A DNA stretch of 20,825 nucleotides. It comes from Saccoglossus kowalevskii (Eukaryota > Hemichordata > Enteropneusta > Harrimaniidae). Every line of letters begins with the position of its first letter. Within the stretch, counting starts at the first letter, position 1. The stretch is from positions 71,827 to 92,651 of the forward strand of contig NW_003133378.1 in assembly GCF_000003605.2 (NCBI RefSeq), written 5' to 3'. The notes beneath the pieces were generated by a model that worked only from the letters and a program-made list of their open reading frames with translations, was not told where the DNA came from and made no database searches. This document shows positions 1 through 10,100 of the stretch, piece by piece. The translations under genes and the position numbers were made by a program.

Positions 1-484
1 TTCACTCACTGTTTACTATAGCCAGAACGCTGTACTGTCTTCACTTTCAGGTTACTTAGTAGTTCTTCCGCCGATTTCTCGCAACCAACAACGTGATTTT
101 TTATTTGGGATTTCGAGAAACATAACATGAATCGTTACGGCATTCATAACACAACACCTCGCCATGTTTCAACTTTTAAGTAGTCAGTTAACAAGGTCTT
201 TCATAGTAGCATTTCTATGGGATTGACGTACTAGCATGAATGGGTTCAATTACCAGTGTTCACTGATGACGTCATTTGACTGGCCCTCTAGAGGCGAAAT
301 AACGCCAGGAAAAGCGGAAGTTTGTCGTCTGCTTCACAGCCCATTTTATACCCGAAATTTAGGGCATTTCGCAGCACATATAAGTTATTTTTATGGACAG
401 AATTCATTCATAGATCTCAGATTTCATGTACAGAGTGTCAAAAGCCACACCTCTGCTCCCCTTTAATTAACATTTAACTAGTTT

Positions 485-855
485 TTAGCTGGCTTAAAAC
501 TAGCTTAGCTTGCTTTGAAAACCAGCATAAATCTACAATAGAGTCTGAGCACAACTTAACATTTACTGCAGAATACTTTATTTTAGCTGGAATTAATTAT
601 TTCGCTGAAAAGACATTTTAGGTGTTTTGTATGGAATTTATTTTCACTGATTTTTGGCGAGTTGAATTTAAAATATAGGGAAAAAGGTATATTTGCTGGA
701 TTTTATTTTCACTGAGTCCTTCCTGCAGCGAAAATTAATTCCAAGCGAAAATAAAGTATTTTACAGTGACTAGATTTCAGTTGGCTTAAAACTAGTTTAG
801 CTTGCTTTCAAAACCACTGTATAATTACAGTCTGAACGCAACTTAACATTTAGTT
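485..855 (+). repeat. Direct repeat of ~80 bp flanking a MITE
   Basis: The block at about 485–565 (containing GGCTTAAAACTAGCTTAGCT, GAAAACCA, AGTCTGAGC and CAACTTAACATTTA) recurs at about 777–855 with a few substitutions. The two copies lie either side of the palindromic MITE at 566–766. This is visible directly. It could be a tandem duplication interrupted by the MITE, or part of a larger dispersed repeat. Confidence 0.75.
566..766 (-). mobile_element. Palindromic MITE, copy 1 (inverted relative to copies 2 and 3)
   Basis: The ~200-bp element starts CTGCAGAATACTTTATTTT and ends AAAATAAAGTATTTTACAG, so its ends are near-perfect terminal inverted repeats. The interior repeats short blocks of the type TTTTCACTGA and CGCTGAAAA. 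It matches 7192–7398 in reverse complement and is related to 18023–18191. It has no coding capacity, so it is non-autonomous. No convincing target duplication is visible, and the superfamily is not assigned. Confidence 0.85.
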
Positions 856-1081
856 TAGCTAGATTTCATTTAAAACCACCATACTGACTGTAGTTGTCCA
901 CTATTAACCAGTCTAAGGAATATTTCAATGAAAACGATCCTAAAAAAATGTCAATAATACAGGTTGAATTCTTACCACAATGAAATTTTCATGATTTGAT
1001 GTCTGTATGAAAAATTCCATGATTTCCACAGATTTGTGAAACTTGTATTTTGTACACCCATCGTTATTATATTTATTGTAG

Positions 1082-2679
1082 ATTTAGTGGCAACCAGCAG
1101 CACATGTCGTTTTTATTGGAGTTTTTAACCGTCATGCCGGAGGAAGTTCACAGTAGACCTTTAAGATTGGGTGCTAATAGAAGAGATGAAATCACTACAG
1201 AGTTATCTGAGTCTGTTTCCATGACAATATCAATGTTGGTAAGTTAATTAGCCAAAATGATTTTCAATCAATTTCTTTTAAATTATGATAATTTGTGTAT
1301 TGTGAAAAATATCCATTACAGTTCGTTTGTCTCAAGTCTTGCCTGCATAATTATAGGCATCTTTGATTTTATGCATCGGGATGCCTTTTGTGACATTCCG
1401 GTTGTGACCCAAACCAAATGTCACTATCAGCATTGGTATTCGATAAGTAAATTGTCTTGCAAAATTTGTTTAAAATGTATGAAACATTTATTTTTAAACC
1501 ATAATGTTGTATTTTATATTTCTTGAATTTATTTGTCAAATTTTGCACTACAACTGATTACTCAGTTCCTAAACAACTTAATTTCATTGTCACAACAAGT
1601 GATTTCATTGTTCTGGACAACTTTGGTGATAGTTTGGAAGTTTTATTTGTTCATTCATTACTGTAAATGTAAACGTTTTAGAAGCTGTTGGTACAAATAA
1701 TAAATTACAAAAATCCGTCAAATAATCACGTGGACGATTTTTTTGAAGGAGGGTTTTTGCAGTAAATAAAATCATGAAACTCATGAACATATTCCTGGCT
1801 GCAACGTTTCAAATGGGTTTCATTAAACCTTTTACAATAGGCATTGCAACAATAAGTTATTTGTTGCTGTTTTTAGTTTGAAACATTTGCATTTCGGGAA
1901 TGTTAAATTTCTTCTAAATTGTGAAACAAAATATTTTGACTCCAATAAAGGCGTCAAATCAGATGCTTCTCATGTGTCATAGGAATCTGACGTTATTCAT
2001 GTGTCATATTATAAAATATCCCAAATCTACTGTGGCTGTTGCTTATACTCGACCGTGTTAGCGCCCAGGGGCCTCAACTCAGAAAATCATGATTTTTTAG
2101 GAGTGGGTGCTTACCGGATTCATCATGAGGGGAATATTAGATCTTTGAGGGAAAATCAAATTATGAAATCAGCTGCGTCATCATTGCCTTTCACAATGAA
2201 GAAACAGAAATGATCACAAGAAATGAGCTTAGACTTCATTATTATTTAATATTTCTGTTCTTTCTCTGTAGACAACGTGTGTAGAAATGTACGCTGCTGA
2301 CTTTAGGTTATTGACCAAAGTTTTCAAATGTTTAGCGAGTTGGTTTAATCTTGGTGTGGTCCCAGCAGAACTGATTGCCCAGTCTAAACTTATTTTAGCA
2401 CCATTTCATGTATTGGTAAGTGATATCAATTGTACAAACTATTGAAAAAAGCACTTGCAGGAAATAATGAGCGATGAGTTATGTTTGTTTTTTTTCAAAA
2501 TAAACTTAGTTTGGTCATAGCATAAATAATTGTTCGCTATAGTAACAAAACATTAGTGAAGCATCCTGTAAATCTTACCTTGAATTGTTTTTGATAATTT
2601 ACAGTTAAACCGTGAAACACCAACATTTTTGCATGAAGCATCCACAGACTGCATTTGTGCGGCACTGTATGTGTCTGAA
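1082..2679 (+). CDS. TNPO3: Transportin-3 homologue, partial (three internal exons)
   Basis: Exons are 1082–1238 (after an AG, donor GTAAGT), 2272–2415 (CTCTGTAG acceptor, donor GTAAGT) and 2605–2679 (TTTACAG acceptor, donor GTAAGT). The last two boundaries are phase 0, and the three exons read as one frame of ~125 codons. Recognisable TNPO3 segments are FLLEFLTVMPEEVHSRPLRL, GANRRDEI, KVFKCLASWFNLGVVPAELI and LHEASTDCICAALY. They correspond to N-terminal HEAT repeats of this karyopherin-beta, which carries SR-rich splicing factors into the nucleus in a Ran-dependent manner; that role is known for the family. The human protein is about 920 residues, so this is a small fragment. The expected next exon (NVETNLPL-type sequence in human) is absent from the rest of the window. 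Substitutions look conservative and there are no stops, so the exons do not look like an old pseudogene. Either the gene is truncated or rearranged here, or the assembly is joined wrongly downstream of 2679. Confidence 0.88.
1620..1945. repeat. Dispersed repeat fragment in a TNPO3 intron, shared with 12605–12925
   Basis: About 310 bp here align closely with the interior right half of the transposon at 11645–13142. Shared landmarks include TTACTGTAAATGTAAACGTT, TTTTTTGAAGGAG, CAAACGTTT/CAACGTTT followed by CAAATG, GCATTTGCATTTCG and TTCTTCTAAATTGTGAAA. The terminal CAGTGTTCTCCCCA sequences are not present, so this is a partial or end-decayed copy, or a second element nested in both places. No reading frame is shared, so it is probably non-coding. 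Confidence 0.8.
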
Positions 2680-2795
2680 GTAAGTAGCTCTTGTCGTTAC
2701 GCATTAATTATGATAATTATTGGTTAATGTCTTTAGAAAACGCATCTGATCATAAAAAGAGCTTGCCTTTAATTTGAAAATGGCTGTAGAGCTAG

Positions 2796-2900
2796 GGACT
2801 CCTAACGCAAGAGATCTGGGGAGCTATGCTGTTAAAAACTCTTCAATATGGGTATGAATAAACTATTTTTCATTCCCTTTGAGATCCTGCGTTATGGGAG
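2796..2900. repeat. Imperfect fold-back repeat
   Basis: The left arm CTCCTAACGCAAGAGATCT (from 2799) pairs imperfectly with the right arm GAGATCCTGCGTTATGGGAG (2881–2900) around a ~65-bp loop. It may be a small decayed MITE. No second copy was seen in the window. Confidence 0.4.
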
Positions 2901-2991
2901 AAATCAAACGTAAAACGGGACGGACACGGATCATATCGTCATAATTGCGTCAAATGGGCATAATTTTCCATTGATCAAAATTGTCTATACA

Positions 2992-3072
2992 GTCAAACCT
3001 GTCTATAGCGACCACCCAAGGGACTTTGAAATTTTGGCCTTTATAGACAGGTGGCCTTTCTATACAGGTTCA
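2992..3072. repeat. Short palindromic dispersed-type repeat
   Basis: AACCTGTCTATAGCGACCAC (2996–3015) is opposed by GTGGCCTTTCTATACAGGTT (3051–3070), giving imperfect inverted arms of ~20 bp. The internal GGCCTTTATAGACAGGTGGCC adds a second pairing option. I believe similar sequences are dispersed in several marine invertebrate genomes, but that is from memory and not checked. There is only one copy here. Confidence 0.5.
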
Positions 3073-3825
3073 CTAATTTATTCATGAATATTAATTAGGC
3101 ACTGAATGTATTAAAACGGATCTCGCAACCCCATTTGAAACACTATTACACTACTGTACACAGTATCCAAACACTTTATTACAAATAAAAATGTTGATTT
3201 TAAATTGTATTATGTAAACTAAAATCATTTCACAAAAAATCTATCATTGCACAATAATGATAGTATGAAAATTATTTGAAGATTTGTACAGTAAAGTTGA
3301 TGTTCAGCAGCAGTTTGAGTCTCATTTCCTACTAAAGAAATCACTCAGCTTGCTTTGCTTAGCTATTCTGAATTTCTTTGTTTCTTTAAATATCTATTGT
3401 GTCTGGTAACTGTTCTAATAAATCGGAATGTTTCTGGGCTATAGCAAATTCTTTCAAGGAGAAGGAATAGGGACAGTTAGCAGTGCTTTATTGATCCCTA
3501 CAACGTTACGTATACGGAAAGAACACTTATCTATTGTATCCTTCCAGTTACATGTACGTGACAACTTGATGTATTACTGAATCATTAAAATGTAACTTGC
3601 ACATGTACTACTAATAGAACAAATACGGTATATTATATCGTACCTGCCTAATAATAAATGAGTCGTATTTAAAATGATGAATACCTGATTATTTGTAATA
3701 TTTTGAACATATTTGTTGACCTTTACACCACCAGTTTCCTCTTTCATCACAAATTCAGAAAGTAGTCTAGTTTATAGTCTGCACTCCTTCAGAAGATTGG
3801 GTCAAAAATAGCCACATTTTTGGAG

Positions 3826-3948
3826 TAAAATCTGAAAATTTTGTCTGTTGGCTCCAAAATTAGGGTTCATTTCCAGAAATATTGAAGAATATAAAAAAAA
3901 AAGTGGAGAAATATTTGGACGAGAAAGTCTGGTGAGGAAAAGGTTAAA
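3826..3948 (+). repeat. Dispersed repeat, copy A
   Basis: The segment contains TAAAATCTGAAAATT, GGGTTCATTTCCAGAAATA, AAGTCTGGTGA and AAAAGGTTAAA in order. The same order recurs at 13930–14025 (copy B, in the last intron of the ORP gene). Similarity is diffuse, with small indels, which suggests two old copies of one interspersed repeat. Confidence 0.65.
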
Positions 3949-4188
3949 GGCCAATTTTTAATTTAATTATGTTTCCTATGTATCTCAGAATAGATGGTTT
4001 GTGTATAACAGAAGTGCACACAAATCCTAAATTGCATTTATTATTGCATGCTTGATCATATCTAGAAACACTTTTTTTATTATATAGTGCTACTAATAGT
4101 AACAGCAAATATTTGTCTATAGTCCAAGAGCTGATATACATATCTTAGGTTTCAAATTTTAAATTCATTTTAAATTTTGTTTTTCCAG

Positions 4189-7100
4189 GTGCGTAAAGTC
4201 CAACTACAACAAGAAGCAGAAAAGTGCAGAGTACTACAAGACGCATTGCATATACTTGCCACAGAGCATCACGAACTTCAGCGATCAATTTCCCCTACTT
4301 TTTCCGTGACGAGTTCCCACTACGTAGACGCAATCAGTGATGATGAGTTCTTTGATGCTGCTGAGTTGAGTGATAGCAGTAGTCATGGTGACATAATGGA
4401 AGAGGACTTTAGTACTTTAGATTCATTTCATAGTTTGCGAATTTCAGAAGGGGAATCTTCCCACTCACCGACAAAATCACCGCCAAGAGAAATGAACGAT
4501 AATTCAGAAAATGGAGCGGTTGCTACCTGTGTGGGGGCACATAGTGGATATCGGTATGTAATTTGGTTTCAAGGTATATTACCCATAATGCCTTGTGGAT
4601 ACACATACTAGTAATTGGTGCAACTTCTCATTGTTTTCAACATACATGAACAAATTACATATATTACCCATAATGCATTGTGAAATCACAGTGGGTATGG
4701 GTATCCAACTTTCTTGATGTATATAAAAGTAATTTGCTTAAATTACCTGAAATGTTTTGTGGGAGAAATTAGGATTTTATGAAACTTATGTAAATTATTT
4801 CTATAATATACCCATAACACATTGTAAGTGCAAATAGTGCATATCAGCACACTGGTAATAGATGTGTACTTTAGGATTAATTACCCACAATGCATTGCTC
4901 ATTACCATATTTGTTTGTTTGTACAGAACCAGATTACCTGTACCAATGTTCAACAAGGATCACTTTAGTTTGTGGACTATATTGAAACAATGTATAGGAA
5001 AGGAGTTGTCTAAAATCACCATGCCAGTTGTATTTAATGAACCACTCACATTTCTGCAGAGGATGTGCGAGTACCTAGAACATATACATTTACTTGATAA
5101 AGCTGATGCCTGCCAAGATCCAATTAAAAGATTAGAGGTATATATTTTTCTATTTCTTTTTTTGCAAGAGACAAATTTGATTGAATTGCACAAAAATCAA
5201 TGAAATAATGAAAATCACAAAATATTGTATTTGAACATTTCACTCGGGGTTCTAAAACCAAGAGTCATAGTGACTTTTGCAGATTTGTTCATATGTGATA
5301 ATTCAGATAAAACAGTTTTCAAAATCAAATTATTCAATTTTTGAGGAAGACGTTCAGTTTGCACCCTCTATCCAATACATGTACATAAAATCTTGCAATG
5401 AATGGAAAATCCCCGATTCTCAATATCAACTGGAAAATGTCTCTGTTTGTGCATCACATCCTGGGAATAAGGTAGACAGAGAAGACATTTGTATCAAACA
5501 AAAACTTTTCTCACGTAATTTGTGCCATATTTCGCAGCTAAAATACAATACACAGAAAAGCAGACATAATTCCACTAGTGTTATTATCTTCTCTTGCATT
5601 TTTGCAAGCTATTTCTATTGAAATAAGGTGCATTTCATAGTGTAAAACAGCAAATGTGTCAATCCTTAAAAAAGATTGCCACAGAACTGACACACTTTAT
5701 TTGAGAAACTGAAGATTAGATATCCTTTACACGATTATTATTCGTTCCCCAGTTGTCTTCAATGGGCCAATGAGAGTTCTATATTTAGGATGTGTGCAAA
5801 TCATTGCCAGCTTTATTAATAGCATTTACTGGACATTAACAATGACAGTGTTACCAGTATAATAAATCATGGTCACTGATGGTTACAACACATAACTGTC
5901 ATACATGATTTATCAGGGCTGTGTGGCCATCTTCCTATCAACTGTCCTATCCTGCGGTCAACCAGGCTCGGTCGAACACAAGCACCTGCGGACCTTAATC
6001 AAGGTTCCCCCAAAGTCGCATTCGTTAGTGACCGAATCTCGGCCAGTGGAATTGGCCTTTCCAATGAGTCTGTGGCACACTCACCCAAGGTAGGGGTCGA
6101 CCCTTTGATGTTCAGCTTTATAAGGTTGGATTTGAACTTGGGTCTACCGATCATGAGTCTGATGGACAACCACTATGCTACCAGTGGCCGGTCATACATG
6201 ATTTATCTATCGTATCTATGATGTCAGTTTGGTGTCAGTTCGTTATTTCAGGATTAAAACTGCTAATAGATGAAAACAGATTAAAAGCACTGAAAATTCT
6301 TTATTGTTCTTAGCGATAGGTTATGACAGAAATTTAATAAACTGGGGATATATGAAATTGTTTTCATGTAAACAGCGACTTTGTCATTATTTCAAATTGA
6401 AAATACTTATAACTAAAATTCTTTAATTAGTTTTTCTTTTCAAGTATTTCTTTGGACTTTCAAATGCCTAGTCACAGGAATTATTTTAGAAAAATTAATA
6501 TAATGAAATTTCTATGTTAGCCACTTCAACACATTAGAAATACAATGGTACCCACTCCATTTGCAATGCCTCAACCCCTAGAATGTGACTTTAAACGAGC
6601 ATGTCAAAAATACCCAGTTGCTTGCTATTACAGGCAGTCTAGCTTTAATCGTATACTAGGGGTAAACATTTATGCAGGAGACCAGTACAGTATGGTACGG
6701 CAGAATACCCAGTCACTTTCCTTTACTTAATTGTCGTGCAGTTAAATCACATACAAGGATGGCAAAATACTTGGTCGCTTTCCATTGATGGCCTGTTCTG
6801 GTTAATTACTTACTAGGAGATTACATATAAGCTGATTTTGACAAAATTCACGTCCGCTTGCCGTTACAGGAAGTCTAGTTTAAATCACGTACTAGGAGTT
6901 TATGTCGGCAATGAGTCTGGCAAAACCTGGCTTCTTGTCATTGCTGATTTAATCACATATTATTTTTTAAACCAAACAAGTTTTTGTGAGACCTCTGTTG
7001 CTAATACATCACCATCCGAACACATGCTATGCTTATGTCTATTTAAATGTCTGCACCATGCTTGATATATAATACGATTGTAGAGATGTATTCTTATCTG

Positions 7101-10100
7101 AGGCTATTTATATATGCTTTTTTCCTAAATGTATGGTTTCCATATAAGCATATATAATTGCCCATAAATTGGAACACAAAATGCTGTGATACTGTAAAAT
7201 ACTTTATTTTCGCTTGGAATTAATTTTCGCTATTTTCACTGAAGAAATGATTTAGTGAAAATAAAATTCAGCGAATATACCTTTTTTCCTATATTTTACA
7301 TTCAACTCGTCAAACATCAGTGAAAATAAATTCCATACAAAACACCCAAAGATTCTTTTCAGTGAAAATTAATTCCAGCTAAAATAAAGTATTTTACAAC
7401 ATGTAATTTATATTTTTTGAATCTTATCGATATCTTGTCGATATCTATAAGATAGCAATGTATATATATTTTTGCTTTCAACTGCATGCCTGATCTCATC
7501 TTTTAGTTGTGTCTAATCTGGTTTGTTTTTGAAACTTGATCATGTGTTTTTATTTACCTCATTGCCTGCTTACCCAGTTTTTTCTCATTCGGCATATCTG
7601 TGGAGGCTTTCAGCAGGCAATGCAAGTTATAGAAATTAGACATTCATCAGTGGGGCTCTGAATTAACAGTAGTCTAAGGGCTACTATTTTCCAAAATAAG
7701 TCTCCTAACTAAACTGCTGGTAATTTTGAAAAAAAAAATATTTGGTTCCCATAATAAGGCTTTCAGTAGCTAATTTTGCTTTTCAAATTAGTTGGTGATT
7801 TGCAACATTCACAAAAATTAAAGGAGTTGAAGATAATCTTTTTAATTTCAAAATCCCAAAATTCAAAAAGTTATTCTTCAACACATCTTTTTATACATGG
7901 TTGTTGATTTCTGTGCATGATGGTGGATGGTGAAAGTATTGTATTAATTAAGATGACTGGCTTGCTGAGCGCTCTGTGCAACAAAATTCTATTCCTGCTG
8001 TTTTGGGTATTTTATGTTGAGAATAAATATCTGTCATTAAAATGTAACTTTAAGGTAGTTTGCTACCATTAAATATACATACTCAGAAATTCTTTGAAAT
8101 TCAGTAAGGGGTTTGTGTAATATAGGTTAATCAAACTATGTTTTCTTCATTTTGAAAATCGGTTCCCATAGCATAAACATTCCATCATATCTCAATTTTT
8201 TTTTATTAGGGCAACATATGACTGTCACGAAAAATTTTGAATATTGTTATTGGAAAATGTTCCAAAATGGCTGCTTTTTGGATTAATTTGCATATGTTTT
8301 CTCGAAAACACATTCTTTCTCTGTAAAAGCATGAATGGGATTCATCACAGAACAACTCATTAATGATTTACTGTGATAATTTTTTTTTCTCTTTTTTTTA
8401 ATGGTAGTGAACTACCTTAAAGGCTGTCTTGGGGCAGCAGTGTGTTTTTGCATATGTGCATGGCATGTTTCTTACACTTTTCATATTTTTTTTTTTACAG
8501 TATGTAGCTGCATTTGCCACTGTGGCATGTGCTTCAAATTTAGACAGGGTGCAAAAACCATTTAACCCCTTACTTGGAGAAACATATGAATTTGTCAGGT
8601 AAGATTTCTGAAGTTTAGAGATATAATGTAAATGAATCCTTTGGACAAATTCTTAAAAAAAAAAAAACCTAACATATTTTCGGCAGGATATGTTTGATTT
8701 AAATCATTTTATCTCCACAGGAAAGACATGGGCTTTCGGTTGATTGCAGAACAAGTCAGTCATCATCCTCCTGTTAGCGCTTTCTACGCTGATTCACCCA
8801 ACTGGAATTTCCATGGTTCTGTGCACCCAAAGCTTAAATTCTGGGGCAAAAGTGTTGAAATACAGCCTAAGGGATTAATATCAGTTGAATTGACGAGGTA
8901 AGTTGATTAATCAAGTATGTCTATGAATTTTTTTAGATGAAATCAAAAGTACCTCCAATTAACACCTAAACAGACCTGGCAATTAATTACCCATATTGCA
9001 TTGCTCATTACCATATTTGTTTGTTTGTACAGAACCAGATTACCTGTACCAATGTTTAACAAGGATCACTTTAGTTTGTGTTTGAGTGATCTCTTCACTC
9101 ACCCATATTGCATTGCTCATTACCATATTTGTTTGTTTGTACAGAACCAGATTACCTGTACCAATGTTTAACAAGGATCACTTTAGTTTGTGTTTGAGTG
9201 ATCTCTTCACTCACCCAAATCAAGACCCAGAAGAGCTAAATTTCCGGCCATATTATTTTAAAGAGACAGCTCCCCTAATCACTCTTGGTACTGTGTTTAG
9301 GAGACTCGTGTTAGCTTCCATGGAATTGTTGCGCTTAATTAAATAGAGTTATTATTATTATTATTCCAGGCTATTTTCAAAAGACAAGGCTATTACGATA
9401 ATCAGTGTCACAGTGTCATGTTGCTTTCTGAGTTTCGCTCTTCTTAGTGTGTCCATGGAACTATAAACCCCAGGAAGAACAACCACTTCGTTTCCTTTGA
9501 ACTATGATAGTTGCCGCGATGTCGAATGTTTATTTTGACTGTTTATTTTGTCGCATTAAAAAATAAGCCGATTTACGCAAATGAACGTTTATCTCCGACT
9601 ATCGGTCATTTTCGGAGTCAATCGGACGACTCCGGGAGATCACGTGACCGAGTTGTTCCGGTTATAGCATAAAAAAAACAATGGCGCCAAGACAAAAACA
9701 CTGATAAATGATCAACATTCAACGGGAAAAAAAAACACATTGCCACTTCTGGCGATTGAAGGGAAACACGGAATTAGTCGGGATATCTCAACAACAAACA
9801 GCTCACCAAACCCCATGTTTCGCAAACTTTCGCAACCTTATTTTTTCGAGGGTTGAAAAAAACAAGAAGTAATCTAAAAACGACATTAAAAATTATGAAA
9901 ACTCGCTAAAACTCCGACCCGTTGCATGATTTCCGGTACACTGAAGGTCACCCTGCAGACCGTCTTGTTTGCGCATGCGTAGTGAACGAAATATTTTACT
10001 GCGCAGATATGAAATTTTTTTTTCAAGTTTTCCGTTTTCAGCAAAGCGGTTGATACGGGCGTATCGGCGGCAACTAACATGGAGTATGACTAATGTCGTG

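Larger units (their letters stand above)
1..1081. other. Non-coding 5' flank of the TNPO3 exons
   Basis: No exon of TNPO3 or of any other recognised gene could be read here. The stretch ends at the splice acceptor at 1080–1081, so it is most likely intron of the TNPO3-like gene, whose earlier exons would lie left of the window. It holds a direct repeat (485–565 and 777–855) split by a palindromic MITE (566–766). The 76-codon open frame at 236–466 has no recognisable family features. Confidence 0.6.
2680..4188. other. Non-coding stretch between the TNPO3 and ORP exons
   Basis: The stretch begins at a good donor (GTAAGT) after the third TNPO3 exon and ends at a good acceptor (TTTTTCCAG) before the first ORP exon. 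No exon, promoter or terminator could be supported in it. It contains two fold-back repeats (2796–2900 and 2992–3072) and a copy of a dispersed repeat (3826–3948). There is no run of N marking an assembly gap. Confidence 0.6.
5138..8500. other. Large ORP intron
   Basis: This 3.4-kb intron separates the exon ending RLE from the exon starting [10 protein letters not shown]. Beyond the SINE, MITE, TIR element, degenerate tandem repeat and small hairpins listed separately, no exon or RNA gene was seen. The open frames at 5277–5621 and 6545–7065 show no family features. Confidence 0.75.

Noticed and set aside
236..466. 76-codon open frame with a perfect TGACGTCA (267–274) near its start
   Set aside because: No family features and no splice or promoter context. 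A single CRE octamer is not enough to call a promoter.
1605..1790. Minus-strand frame resembling the one at 12612–12851
   Set aside because: The resemblance comes from the shared DNA repeat. The frames shift relative to one another, so there is no protein-level conservation.
2680..4188. ORP first exon, ankyrin or PH exons
   Set aside because: Looked for and not found; no open segment with suitable splice sites resembles these domains.
4960..5193. 77-codon minus-strand frame
   Set aside because: It is the antisense shadow of the ORP exon 4927–5137.
5277..5621. 114-codon open frame in the large ORP intron
   Set aside because: It has no ORP or other recognisable motif, and the exon order of the ORD is complete without it.
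5905..6093. 62-codon open frame
   Set aside because: It lies inside the SINE; its GC-rich composition explains the lack of stops.
6121..6190. Possible tRNA gene on the minus strand
   Set aside because: A- and B-box-like sequences are present, but it is the head of a 276-bp element bounded by target duplications and I could not fold a proper acceptor stem, so it is a SINE head.
9086..9346. 86-codon open frame as a separate gene
   Set aside because: Its front is intron-derived acceptor sequence and copied ORP exon; it is better described as a partial exon duplicate.
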